From: Acidobacteriota bacterium
Lineage (GTDB): Bacteria > Acidobacteriota > Terriglobia > Terriglobales > Acidobacteriaceae
Direction of reading: 5' to 3'
Assembly (NCBI GenBank): GCA_019351975.1
Contig: JABBOG010000013.1
Coordinates: 1 to 64,000 of the forward strand
DNA length: 64,000 bases
In this document: positions 44,908-53,683 of the stretch, in pieces
Numbering within the stretch: the stretch's first letter is position 1
Layout of the letters: each line of letters starts with the position of its first letter
Notes under the pieces: generated by a model
The model's database searches: none
What the model was told of the DNA's origin: nothing
The model's input: only the letters and a program-made list of their open reading frames with translations
Program-made: the position numbers and the translations under genes

Positions 44908-44937
44908 AGCAATGGCGCCCAACGGGGCGCCATTGCT
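44908..44937. terminator. Strong hairpin terminator
   Basis: AGCAATGGCGCCC (44908-44920) pairs perfectly with GGGCGCCATTGCT (44925-44937) around AACG, 30 bases past the fasciclin stop codon. Confidence 0.8.
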
Positions 44938-45055
44938 GTCTGAACTCCGACCCCGCCACCAGCCTTTTGCGACGCCCCGCCAACCGACCTCGCATTTGTT
45001 CATCCAGCCCAACCAACTCCCCGCCGCTTTCCATGCAGGCCCTACACTCATCCTT

Positions 45056-45592
45056 ATGCGCCTGCACTTTCAAGCCGAGCAACAAATCCCCTACCCCCTC
45101 GAAGCTGTCTTCGCCTTCTTCGCCGACCCCGCAAATCTCCCTCGTCTCATGCCCGCCTGGCAGCGCGCCCGCATCGACCGCGCCACCTATGTCCCACCCC
45201 CACCGCCGCACGCCCCCTTCCCCGGCTCAGACAGGATCACCGCCGGCAACGGTACATGCCTCACCATCACCATCCGCCCTATCCCTTTTTCGCCCATCCG
45301 CGTTCCATGGGACGCCATCATCGAGGACTTTCGCTGGCTCCATGGCTTCTGCGACATCCAACTCCGCGGCCCCTTCCGCTACTGGCGACACTGCCACACC
45401 CTGCAGCCCACCTCCACCGGCACCCTCCTCCGTGACGCCGTCGAGTACGAACTTCCCCTTGGACCACTCAGCCCGCTCGCCAACACACTCTTCGTCCGCC
45501 GTCAGCTCGCCGCTATCTTCCGCTTCCGCCAGCGCCGTACCCTCGAACTACTCGCTGACCTGAAACGCAGACCAAGCGTGGCTGGAATCTGA
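45056..45592 (+). CDS. SRPBCC (START-like) family protein
   Basis: 178 residues from ATG 45056. MRLHFQAEQQIPYPLEAVFA begins the fold: first strand, then the 'P-x-E/Q-x-V-F-x-F-x-x-D-P-x-N-L' helix typical of polyketide cyclase/ligand-binding SRPBCC proteins. DFRWLHGFCDIQLRGPFRYW and GTLLRDAVEYELPLGPLSPL complete the sheet, and the long C-terminal helix has FRFRQRRTLELLADL. The family is close to YfcH/ligand-associated DUF-type SRPBCC proteins. The ligand is unknown. It converges on dxs with 8 bases between. Confidence 0.8.
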   Translation: MRLHFQAEQQIPYPLEAVFAFFADPANLPRLMPAWQRARIDRATYVPPPPPHAPFPGSDRITAGNGTCLTITIRPIPFSPIRVPWDAIIEDFRWLHGFCDIQLRGPFRYWRHCHTLQPTSTGTLLRDAVEYELPLGPLSPLANTLFVRRQLAAIFRFRQRRTLELLADLKRRPSVAGI

Positions 45593-45600
45593 CGCTGCGC

Positions 45601-47472
45601 CTATACGCCTACAGTTCGCCTCAGGTATGGCCGCACGCGCTTCAAGGCAGCCTCCGCTGTCAACCCATACTTGGTGCGCAGATCTTCCACCTTCCCATGC
45701 TCGATAAACTCATCCGGCCATCCCACCCGCACCACCGGCACATCCATCTTTTGCGCATTTAGGCTCTCAAGCATCGCCGATCCAAATCCACCCGCGAGCA
45801 CATGATCCTCCATCGTGATGACCAACTCACAGCGCTTGCCATACAGCGCAACGCACGCCGCATCCACCGGCTTCGCGAACCGCGCATTGATCACCGCAAC
45901 GCTGTGCCCTTCAGCCTCTAGCAGCACCGCCAGCCTGCCAGCCTCCGCCACCATCGCTCCCAGCGCAAAGATCGCAACATCGCGACCGTCCTGTAGCACC
46001 TCGGCCCTGCCAATCTCCAGCTCCTCTGGCACCGCCTTCACCACCGATCCCGGCCCCGTGCCCCTCGGATACCGTATCGCACTCGGCCCATCATGCTGCA
46101 GTGCCGTAAACATCATGTCCTGTAACTCGTCCTCGTCCATCGGGTCCATGTGGATCAGCCCCGGAACCCCGCGCAGATAGCTGATATCGAACAGCCCATG
46201 ATGCGTCGGCCCATCGTCACCGCTCAGCCCGCCGCGGTCCATGCAGAACACCACCGGAAGCTTTTGCAGCGCCACATCGTGCACGATCTGATCGAACGCC
46301 CGCTGCAAAAACGTGGAGTAGATCGCGCAGAACGGCCTGTAGCCCTTCGTCGCCATTCCCGCCGCGAACAGCACCGCGTGCTCCTCCGCAATGCCCACAT
46401 CGAAGTACCGCGTCGGATGGTGCGGCCGAAAAAGATCCAGCGCCGTTCCATTCGGCATCGCCGCCGTAATCGCCACCACTTTGTCGTTGCTGTTCGCCAG
46501 CTTCGTCAGGCTCTCCGCAAAGATCTCCGAGTACGTCTTCTGTCCGGCGGACTTCGTCTCCCCCGTCTCCGGATCGAACGGCCCCAGTCCATGGAACTTC
46601 TTCTGCTTCTCCATCGCCGGCTGGAATCCACGGCCCTTCTGCGTCAATGCATGCAGCACCACCGGCTTGTTCTGCTTCTTCAAAAACTTGAACGTCTCAA
46701 TCAGGGTCCGCAGATTGTGCCCGTCCACCGGCCCATAGTAGTTCAGCCCAAACTCCTCGAAGATCATGCCGCGACCTACAATACCCTTCGCAGCCTCCTC
46801 CGCCTTGCGCGCAATATGCAGCGCCGCCTTCCCGCCAAACTTCTCCACCAGCCCCGCAGCGCGCTCATGCAAATTCACATACGTCGGGTTGGTCGCAATC
46901 TTGTGGAAGTACTCCGCGATCGCACCAACATTTTTATCAATCGACCACTCGTTATCGTTCAGCACGATAATCAGCCGCTTCGTTGACCCAACGTTATTCA
47001 GCGCCTCAAAGCTGATCCCGTTCGTGAACGCCGCATCCCCCGCCAGCGCTACAACATGCTCCGTACCGCCGCTCATGTCTCTCGCAACAGCCATGCCCAG
47101 CGCCGCGCTCAGCGCCGTCCCGGCATGCCCAGCCCCAAAGCTGTCGTGCTCACTCTCCGTGCGCAGCATAAATCCGTTCAGGCCGCCCGGCTGCCGAATC
47201 GTCTCAAACCGGTTCTCACGTCCTGTCAGAAGCTTGTGCACATAACTCTGGTGGCTTACGTCGAACACAAAACTGTCCCTTGGCGTATCGAACACGTAGT
47301 GCATCGCGATCGTCAGCTCCACCACGCCAAGATTCGGCCCTATGTGACCGCCAGTCTTTGCCACACTCAGAATCAGTCGCTCGCGAATCTCCTCCGCCAG
47401 TCGTTCCAACTGCGGAATGCTCAGGCGCTTGAGATCCGCCGGCGATTGAATCTTCTCTAGATATTCGCTCAT
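45601..47472 (-). CDS. dxs: 1-deoxy-D-xylulose-5-phosphate synthase
   Basis: 623 residues from ATG 47472 (MSEYLEKIQSPADLKRLSIP); the frame is open further upstream, but normal DXS proteins start here. HIGPNLGVVELTIAMHYVFD and HQSYVHKLLTGR bind thiamine diphosphate with the LAGDAAFTNGISFEALNN motif, where the usual GDG is GDA. CMDRGGLSGDDGPTHHGLFD is in the transketolase-like central domain. It makes DXP from pyruvate and glyceraldehyde 3-phosphate, the first step of the MEP isoprenoid pathway, which feeds undecaprenyl carriers. Confidence 0.96.
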   Translation of the reverse strand: MSEYLEKIQSPADLKRLSIPQLERLAEEIRERLILSVAKTGGHIGPNLGVVELTIAMHYVFDTPRDSFVFDVSHQSYVHKLLTGRENRFETIRQPGGLNGFMLRTESEHDSFGAGHAGTALSAALGMAVARDMSGGTEHVVALAGDAAFTNGISFEALNNVGSTKRLIIVLNDNEWSIDKNVGAIAEYFHKIATNPTYVNLHERAAGLVEKFGGKAALHIARKAEEAAKGIVGRGMIFEEFGLNYYGPVDGHNLRTLIETFKFLKKQNKPVVLHALTQKGRGFQPAMEKQKKFHGLGPFDPETGETKSAGQKTYSEIFAESLTKLANSNDKVVAITAAMPNGTALDLFRPHHPTRYFDVGIAEEHAVLFAAGMATKGYRPFCAIYSTFLQRAFDQIVHDVALQKLPVVFCMDRGGLSGDDGPTHHGLFDISYLRGVPGLIHMDPMDEDELQDMMFTALQHDGPSAIRYPRGTGPGSVVKAVPEELEIGRAEVLQDGRDVAIFALGAMVAEAGRLAVLLEAEGHSVAVINARFAKPVDAACVALYGKRCELVITMEDHVLAGGFGSAMLESLNAQKMDVPVVRVGWPDEFIEHGKVEDLRTKYGLTAEAALKRVRPYLRRTVGV

Positions 47473-47732
47473 ACGCACAATGCACCTGCACCCGCCCTGT
47501 ACGAGCAGCAAGTGACATCCCCTAAGTGTACCAATCTGCGGTCCCCGGCGTTCTATCCCATAAATACATTGCCCATTTCCTATCGCTTCACAAATCATCG
47601 CCTTCTATTCTCGTTTCGAGCCCGCCACGGCCACTCCAAATACGTGCCATTTCACTTCGCAGCCCATCCGCAACGCGAATCTTCGGCGCCCGGGCAACGC
47701 TCCTTGGCCTAACGCGCGTCCCTCGGCTTACT

Positions 47733-48866
47733 ATGTTGCACATGAACCTGCGCGCTCCCATGATCGCCCTCTTCCTTGGCATCGCATCCCTTACCGCTTC
47801 CTCGTGTGCTCAAACGCCGCAAACCAGCATGCCCCTCTGGCCGCACGCTCTCCCCGAGCCCGCACAGACCACCGCGCCCGAAACCGACCTCACCAAACCC
47901 ACCGACCACTTCATCAGCGGCCACCGCACCCAGCGTCTCACCAACGTCACCGTTCCCACACTCACCGTCTTCTCTCCGCATGGCCACAGCACCGGTGCCG
48001 CGGCCTTGGTCTTCCCTGGCGGCGGCTACCAAATCCTCGCCATGGACGGCGAAGGCTACGACCCCTGCAACTGGCTCACCTCTCTCGGCATCACCTGCAT
48101 TCTCGTCAAATACCGCGTCCCCCAGCCCATCGGCGAAGCCGGCCACTATCCCTCCGATCCCTCTGACCTTGAAGACGCTCAGCAAGCCATGCGGCTCACT
48201 CGCGCCCACGCCTCCGAGTGGCACATCGACCCAACCCACATCGGCGTCATGGGTTTCTCCGCAGGCGCCAACCTCGCCGTCCTCCTCTGCACGCACCCCG
48301 ACGACAACCACATCGCATCCACACCCGCCGCGCCCGACGCCGATACGCGCATCGACGCCCGTCCCGACTTCGCGATCCTCGCCTACCCAGCCTACCTCGC
48401 ACAGCAACCCGACCAGACCACCCTCAACCCCGTCTACGCCCCCAACCAGTTCACGCCTGCTACCTTCCTCATCCAGGCCGAAAATGACACCGGCTACGGC
48501 AAAAACGCCCTCGTCTACTACCGGGCTCTCCTCGACGCCAAAGTCCCCGCCGAGCTCCACTACTACGCCACCGGAGGACACGGCTTCGGCATGCACCCCC
48601 ACGACGCCCCCGAAGAGCACTGGCCCGACCTCGCCGCGCTCTGGCTGCGCTACATCCACATCCTGCCCTCACCGCCGCCGCATCCCACCCCAGGATCTCC
48701 CAGCGGCACACCCAGTCCGTGCACCAGCCCGCAGCCCACCACGCCCGGCCAGTCCAACGCCTCCACATCATTCTCCGTTAAAGCCAACAACCAATCCAAT
48801 TCCGCCTACAGCAATTCCACTAATTCCACCAATCCCAACTGCTGGACACCTCCACCCCAGCCCTAA
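47733..48866 (+). CDS. Exported alpha/beta hydrolase (acetylxylan-esterase-like)
   Basis: 377 residues from ATG 47733 (or 47742), beginning MLHMNLRAPMIALFLGIASL, a signal peptide that may end at a lipobox-like TASSC. ALVFPGGGYQILAMDGEGYD is the oxyanion-hole region, GVMGFSAGANLAVLL carries the nucleophile Ser, and GGHGFGMH the catalytic His; QAENDTGYG may supply the acid. Similar enzymes remove acetyl groups from xylan. The last 65 residues are a Pro/Ser/Thr/Asn-rich tail of unknown role. Divergent from dxs. Confidence 0.87.
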   Translation: MLHMNLRAPMIALFLGIASLTASSCAQTPQTSMPLWPHALPEPAQTTAPETDLTKPTDHFISGHRTQRLTNVTVPTLTVFSPHGHSTGAAALVFPGGGYQILAMDGEGYDPCNWLTSLGITCILVKYRVPQPIGEAGHYPSDPSDLEDAQQAMRLTRAHASEWHIDPTHIGVMGFSAGANLAVLLCTHPDDNHIASTPAAPDADTRIDARPDFAILAYPAYLAQQPDQTTLNPVYAPNQFTPATFLIQAENDTGYGKNALVYYRALLDAKVPAELHYYATGGHGFGMHPHDAPEEHWPDLAALWLRYIHILPSPPPHPTPGSPSGTPSPCTSPQPTTPGQSNASTSFSVKANNQSNSAYSNSTNSTNPNCWTPPPQP

Positions 48867-48953
48867 GAAAGCTCGACGGTATCCCGGCTTCGAAGGGGAC
48901 GAGCTAAGCGCAAAGTTCAAGAATTCCCTCAACGCCATAGCCCCAACCTCTAC

Positions 48954-50333
48954 TCACGGCTGCATTCCATACAGGGATATCGCCGTTTTGCGCATCACTT
49001 CCTCCGCGATCGCATCCGCGCGCGGCCGGGTGATCTCCCCGTCGCGAAGCATGACGCTCAACGCCAGCCCTAGAGCCTCACGCCCGTTACGGCTCGCAAT
49101 CCACGTTGTCTCCTCCCATCCCATCGCCTCCGACATCGGATATCCGTCCGTTCCGAACATCACCTTATCCGGGTACGTCTCCAGCCATTCACGCAGCCAT
49201 CCCGCCAGCGTATGCGGCGGAAACGTAAACGTCTCTTGCGACAGATCCAGATAAACATTCGGCTTCTGCAGCAGCGCGCCCGCCTCGCGCACAAACGGCC
49301 ATCCGCCATGCAGCATCACAAACTTCGTACCTCGCAGCTTGGGGTCATTGAAGACCGGCTCTAGCAGCAGAGGATTCCCGCCCGCAATCCCAAAGTATCC
49401 GCCCCCACCCGCCATCGTGTGCAGGTGCACAGCCATCCCCAAACGCCCACACTCCGCCGCTATGGTCCGGAACAGATAATCCTGCAGCACCTTGTACTCC
49501 GCCGCATCCGGCTGACCCTTACCCACCCACTTCGCATACACCCCAGCCGCTTCCGTCTCCGTCGGATCTCCAAAATCAAATCCACGCAGATAGGCAATCT
49601 CAAATTTCTCCGCGACTGCTCCGCCTGCCTTCTGCTGCTCCAGCGTCGGCCGCACCACCTCGCTCAGATATTCTTCAAGCGTTCCCGGTATGCGCTGCAT
49701 CCCCACCGCTCGCAGGTATCTCGCGCGCAGGCGATTCTCCAGCGCAAAAAACTGAGCTTTGTCAGGCGTCGCCGCCGCCAGCCCGCTGTTATCCAGAGGA
49801 AACACTAGCGCATCCGCATACGGCACCCACTGAAACCTGGGCGGCTCCACGCCCGGCCCCATCGCCACTCGATTCCCCAGCATCACCCCTATTCCCGCCT
49901 GATCCAGCACCCACTCCGCATAGCGCTTCCCCTCGCGGGCCTTCACGACGTCACGCGCCGACTGCAGCCGCTTCATCCCCTCCGCATCCAATGGCACCGT
50001 ACCTTTGAATCCCCACAGGGCAGCCCACGCCTCCGGCAGTTGCGGATTGTCATCCCGCCACGCCACAGGTGCCGTCTCAGGTGCCATATCGTCCACCGGC
50101 AGCGCGTCAAAATCCCTGTCGGCCGGTCCATGCTGCTGCGGCAGCACCGGGTGCGCATGATCATCCACCGCTCTCGTTCCCGCAATCAAACGTCCCAGCG
50201 CCACGTCCACGCCGCTTCCACCCGAAGCCGCAGTTCCAGCGTCAACCCGTTGCGCATGAAGCAAGCCACACGCGCCACAGACCAGCACCATCAGCCAAAG
50301 ATGTCGCCCGAAACCACACTTCCTCTCTCGCAT
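48954..50333 (-). CDS. Exported amidohydrolase family protein
   Basis: 459 residues from MRERKCGFGRHLWLMVLVCG, a signal peptide (cleavage near LHAQ). VDDHAHPVLP carries the first metal-binding H-x-H. Further segments are VHLHTMAGGGG, FVMLHGGWPFVREAG and MFGTDGYPMSEAMGWEETTW, with the final Asp in FGTDG, as in amidohydrolase_2 enzymes (TIM-barrel decarboxylases or hydrolases). The substrate is unknown. Convergent with the esterase gene, divergent from the NTF2-like gene. Confidence 0.88.
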   Translation of the reverse strand: MRERKCGFGRHLWLMVLVCGACGLLHAQRVDAGTAASGGSGVDVALGRLIAGTRAVDDHAHPVLPQQHGPADRDFDALPVDDMAPETAPVAWRDDNPQLPEAWAALWGFKGTVPLDAEGMKRLQSARDVVKAREGKRYAEWVLDQAGIGVMLGNRVAMGPGVEPPRFQWVPYADALVFPLDNSGLAAATPDKAQFFALENRLRARYLRAVGMQRIPGTLEEYLSEVVRPTLEQQKAGGAVAEKFEIAYLRGFDFGDPTETEAAGVYAKWVGKGQPDAAEYKVLQDYLFRTIAAECGRLGMAVHLHTMAGGGGYFGIAGGNPLLLEPVFNDPKLRGTKFVMLHGGWPFVREAGALLQKPNVYLDLSQETFTFPPHTLAGWLREWLETYPDKVMFGTDGYPMSEAMGWEETTWIASRNGREALGLALSVMLRDGEITRPRADAIAEEVMRKTAISLYGMQP

Positions 50334-50401
50334 GCAAACAACACTAGCACGCCCCTCGGCTATACGCCCTGCCATCAACCCACCCAAAGTACAATCTTCC
50401 T

Positions 50402-50977
50402 ATGAGCTGCATCACCTCCACCTTCCTGCTCTGCGCCGCTATCTCGACCGCTCCATCCCTCGCTCGCGCCCAGACCTTTACCCCAAGCGTTCCGCCGCCC
50501 TCCGTCGCCAAACAGGCTCAAACCGAGACCCCAACGCACGTCTTCGTTCCCATGCACGTGCCTGCACTCTCGCCGGAAGTCCTCGAGCTCCTCAAGCTCG
50601 AAGGTCAGTTCTCCGCTGACACGCTCAAAGGCGGTGGCCGCGCCTTCACCTCCTGGTTCGCCGACGACGGCGTTACCCTCAACAACGGCCAGCCCGCCGT
50701 CCGCGGCAAAGCCGCCATCGCCGCTATCGCCACCTGGAACCCGGCCACCTATAAGCTGAGCTGGTACGCCGAAGGCGCCCAGATGGTCAGCCCCTCCAAC
50801 GACTCCGGCTTCACCTGGGGCCACTACGACGCCGTCACCATCTCCGAAGACGGCAAATCCTCCACCAAAACCGGCCGCTACTTCACCTTCTGGAAGAAAG
50901 TCGACGGAAAGTGGAAAGTAGCCCTCGACGCCAGCGCCGACGAACCCCCCTTCACTAACGGCCTGCCCACACCATGA
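50402..50977 (+). CDS. Exported NTF2-like (SnoaL/DUF4440) protein
   Basis: A 191-residue protein with a signal peptide (MSCITSTFLLCAAISTAPSL, cleavage near ARAQ). It has an NTF2-like fold: a helix with LKGGGRAFTSWFADDGVTLN, VRGKAAIAAIATW, then strands SNDSGFTWGHYDAVTISEDG, TKTGRYFTFWKKVDGKWKVA and the final DASADEPP. These features match DUF4440-type proteins, often periplasmic small-molecule binders or isomerases. Its stop overlaps the next ATG by 4 bases, so it is coupled to the VOC protein. Confidence 0.85.
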   Translation: MSCITSTFLLCAAISTAPSLARAQTFTPSVPPPSVAKQAQTETPTHVFVPMHVPALSPEVLELLKLEGQFSADTLKGGGRAFTSWFADDGVTLNNGQPAVRGKAAIAAIATWNPATYKLSWYAEGAQMVSPSNDSGFTWGHYDAVTISEDGKSSTKTGRYFTFWKKVDGKWKVALDASADEPPFTNGLPTP

Positions 50978-51471
50978 ATACATCCATAACTGCCGCCATC
51001 CATCCCCAGACAGCCATCGGCCACGTTCACCTTCGCGTTGCCGATCTTGACCGCGCCCTCGCCTTCTACAATGGCGTCCTTGGCTTCGAACTCACCCAGC
51101 GCTTCGGTAACGCCGCGGCTTTCCTCTCCGCGGGCGGCTACCACCATCACATCGGCCTCAATACCTGGGAATCTTTGGGCGGCCAGCCGCCCGCACCTGG
51201 CACCACCGGCCTTTATCACCTCGCCGTCCTCTACCCCACCCGCGCCGCACTGGCCGACGCCCTCCGCCGCCTCATTGCCGCCAATAGTCCACTCGACGGT
51301 GCCTCCGACCACGGCGTCAGCGAAGCCCTCTACCTCCACGACCCCGACCTCAACGGTGTCGAGCTCTACTGGGACCGCCCCCGCGACCAATGGCCTACCG
51401 ACACCTCCGGCAACCTCGCCATGTACACCCGCCCCCTTAACCTCCAATCCCTCCTCGCCACCACCCCATAA
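50974..51471 (+). CDS. VOC family (glyoxalase/dioxygenase-like) protein
   Basis: A 165-residue protein with two beta-alpha-beta-beta-beta units. IGHVHLRVADLDRALAFYNG gives the first metal His, GLYHLAVLYPTRAALADALR the second, and LYLHDPDLNGVELYWDRPRD the Glu of the metal site. The YHHHIGLNTWES segment matches catechol-2,3-dioxygenase-like (CatE/YfiE-type) proteins. It is translated with the exported NTF2-like protein but has no signal peptide, so the two act in different compartments unless it is exported another way. Confidence 0.9.
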   Translation: MNTSITAAIHPQTAIGHVHLRVADLDRALAFYNGVLGFELTQRFGNAAAFLSAGGYHHHIGLNTWESLGGQPPAPGTTGLYHLAVLYPTRAALADALRRLIAANSPLDGASDHGVSEALYLHDPDLNGVELYWDRPRDQWPTDTSGNLAMYTRPLNLQSLLATTP

Positions 51472-51615
51472 CGCTACAGCATCAGAGCTCCAGCCAGTGA
51501 ATGGGCCTCCTTCGCCTGGAATTTTATCAATCCTTCGCTCACGAGTTGTCATCCTTTGCCACAGGCGGAGGACCTGCCTTCTCGAGTGCCCGCGCATCAC
51601 CCCAACACAGGGTGC

Positions 51616-51653
51616 CCCACATCTACCCCCGCTCTTTTTCGGGGAGATATGGG
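51616..51653. terminator. Hairpin between convergent VOC and SDR genes
   Basis: CCCCACATCTACCCCCG (51616-51632 region) pairs with CGGGGAGATATGGG (51640-51653), with two mismatches and a T-rich loop. It resembles the hairpins at 9337 and 13917 in having CCCA..TCT paired to AGA..TGGG. Confidence 0.6.
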
Positions 51654-51688
51654 TGCGCATCGCCCACACCCCACGTGCCCGCACCCAT

Positions 51689-52441
51689 CTATCCCAGCGT
51701 ATTCCCTCCATTCACCGCAATCTTCTGCCCCGTCACAAACCCCGCATGATCACTCGCCAAAAACGCTACCACCCTCCCTACCTCTTCCGGCAGCCCCATC
51801 CGTCCTAGCGGCACACCCTGCGCATACGCACGCTTGTCCTCCTCCGTCGCCGCAAACGCACGCTCCGTCGGTATCCACCCCGGAGCCACCAGGTTCACCG
51901 TAATCCCCGACGCACCTAACTCCCGCGCCCACGACCGCGTCTGCCCCAACTGCGCCGCCTTCGCTGCCACATAGTTCGCAAACCGCGCATTCCCGAGTTC
52001 CACAACCTCACTTCCAATCTGGATCACCCGCCCAAACCCCCGCTCACGCATCCCCTCCAGCACCGCCTGTACCACCACCAGCGGCGACTTCACAAAAAAC
52101 TCCATCTGCTGTAGATACGCCTCCCACGTTTGCTCCTCAATCGACAGCATCGGCTGATGCCCCGTCGCATTCAGCACCACCACCTCCACCGGCCCCAGCG
52201 CCGCTTCAACCTCTCCCACCAGCCGCGCCACCTCCGCCGCATTCCGCACGTCTGCCTGGAACGCTTCCGCTACCAACCCTCTCTCGCGCAGATCCTCACA
52301 TAGTGCCTCCGCCCGCGCTCCACTGGCAAAGTAGTTCACCGCCACCCGATGCCCAGCTTCGGCCAGCGCCACCGCCATCGCCGCTCCCAACCCCCGAGAA
52401 GCCCCCGTCACCAACGCTGTCCGTGCCGCAAACGCCTTCAC
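51689..52441 (-). CDS. SDR family oxidoreductase (FabG-like)
   Basis: 250 residues from GTG 52441, chosen because GGGAGGG lies 7 bases upstream and the domain starts at once (VKAFAARTALVTGASRGLGA). TGASRGLG is the cofactor motif, VVVLNATG the N-x-x-G-type segment, and FANYVAAKAAQL holds the catalytic Y-x-x-x-K. The C-terminal FVTGQKIAVNGGNTLG is typical of 3-oxoacyl-ACP reductase-like enzymes. It starts 14 bases after the GH16 stop, so the two form an operon. The substrate is unknown. Confidence 0.9.
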   Translation of the reverse strand: MKAFAARTALVTGASRGLGAAMAVALAEAGHRVAVNYFASGARAEALCEDLRERGLVAEAFQADVRNAAEVARLVGEVEAALGPVEVVVLNATGHQPMLSIEEQTWEAYLQQMEFFVKSPLVVVQAVLEGMRERGFGRVIQIGSEVVELGNARFANYVAAKAAQLGQTRSWARELGASGITVNLVAPGWIPTERAFAATEEDKRAYAQGVPLGRMGLPEEVGRVVAFLASDHAGFVTGQKIAVNGGNTLG

Positions 52442-52455
52442 GCGCAAACCCTCCC

Positions 52456-53325
52456 TTACTTTCCTGCGGTCTGATACACCCGCACATAATCCACCAGCAT
52501 CTCCTCCACCGAAGGCGTCGCCGCATCCGGCGGCCCCGGCCACTGCCCACCCATCGCCAGGTTCAGCAGGATGAAGTACTTCCCATCATCGAACGGCCAC
52601 ACCGCTCCCTTCGGCAGATCCGCCCGCGTGTACGTCGCATACGGATGCTCCGGATCGTCCACGTAATACTGCACCTTCCCCGGCGCCCAGATCACCCCAT
52701 ACGTATGGAACGCCCCCGCCAGATCCTCCCCCGACGCCAACTCTCCCACCGTCGTCAGCGGCGTTCCCGTAAACCCCGTCCCATGCACCGACCCATGTAC
52801 CTTCGTCGGCTCTTTCCCAATGTTCTCCATGATGTCCAGCTCTCCGCACGCCGGCCACGGACGCGTCGTCACAGCATCCCCCAGCATCCAGAACGCCGGC
52901 CACACCCCCTCACCCGCCGGAATCTTGATTCGCGCCTCAATCCGTCCGTACTGAAAGCTCTGTAGCCCCTGCGTCGTCAGCCGCGCCGAAGTCCACGCGC
53001 CCGCAGCGTCCCTCCGCGCCACGATGTGCAAATATCCGTCCGCCGCCATCACCGCGTTCGGCTCAATCCCCACGCACGGCACCTTCATCGACCCAGGCGC
53101 ACAGTATGTTTCCAGTTCTCCGTTCCCCCAGCCACCGCCTCCTGTCTCAAACTTCCAGTTGGCAGGATTTACTTCAATTCCCGGGCCGGAAAATTCATCC
53201 GCCCACACCACCTTTTCTCCCGCTGCTGTCTGCGCAGCCGAAACTCCCACCGAACTAAACCCGAAACACACAATCACAGCGAATACAGCGAAAAAACTTC
53301 GCCAGCGTCCGAAAGCCCCCATCAT
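52456..53325 (-). CDS. Secreted GH16 family endo-beta-glucanase
   Basis: A 289-residue protein with a signal peptide (hydrophobic residues 11-27, cleavage near SAAQT). The GH16 fold shows VVWADEFSGPGIEVNPANWK, RIEARIKIPAGEGVWPAFWM, and the catalytic E-x-D-x-x-E as GELDIMENIG. VHGSVHGTGF and FHTYGVIWAPGKVQYYVDD are also typical. Substrates include laminarin, lichenan and related beta-1,3/1,4-glucans. The SDR gene follows it in one operon. Confidence 0.94.
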   Translation of the reverse strand: MMGAFGRWRSFFAVFAVIVCFGFSSVGVSAAQTAAGEKVVWADEFSGPGIEVNPANWKFETGGGGWGNGELETYCAPGSMKVPCVGIEPNAVMAADGYLHIVARRDAAGAWTSARLTTQGLQSFQYGRIEARIKIPAGEGVWPAFWMLGDAVTTRPWPACGELDIMENIGKEPTKVHGSVHGTGFTGTPLTTVGELASGEDLAGAFHTYGVIWAPGKVQYYVDDPEHPYATYTRADLPKGAVWPFDDGKYFILLNLAMGGQWPGPPDAATPSVEEMLVDYVRVYQTAGK

Positions 53326-53453
53326 TCGCTATCTCCAATCACCCAAACATCATAAGCGGCAATTTTAACCTTCGTCCGTCGGCCCGCCGTTTCATCTGCA
53401 ACCATCTCGCGAGACTTCGTCGCGACGATGTGTTACGGTCAAGTTACAAAAAC

Positions 53454-53621
53454 ATGAACCCAAACTTTGCTTTGATCGACACCGATCTCTGGCAGTGGCG
53501 CGATTGGTTTATCGCTCTCGCCCACAACGCGTTCTGGATACTTACCCCGACACCGCGCGAATTTGGCCCTTTCCCCACCTACGATCAAGCCCTCGAAAAG
53601 GTACAGGATCTCTGGACCTGA
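53454..53621 (+). CDS. Small Trp-rich hypothetical protein
   Basis: 55 residues from ATG 53454; an upstream in-frame start at 53430 adds eight. The sequence is unusually rich in Trp and Phe (DLWQWRDWFIALAHNAFWIL) and ends FPTYDQALEKVQDLWT, a short helix. There is no clear ribosome site. A strong hairpin follows 15 bases after the stop, which supports a real transcript. No family recognised. Confidence 0.5.
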   Translation: MNPNFALIDTDLWQWRDWFIALAHNAFWILTPTPREFGPFPTYDQALEKVQDLWT

Positions 53622-53635
53622 TTTTATATAGCGCA

Positions 53636-53669
53636 GAGAATGGGGCGACCCGCAGGCCGCCCCATTCTC
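53636..53669. terminator. Strong hairpin terminator
   Basis: GAGAATGGGGCG (53636-53647) pairs perfectly with CGCCCCATTCTC (53658-53669) around a 10-base loop. It lies between the small convergent + strand ORF and the second SYLF gene and can serve both. Confidence 0.8.
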
Positions 53670-53683
53670 ACCGTTGTGATGCA

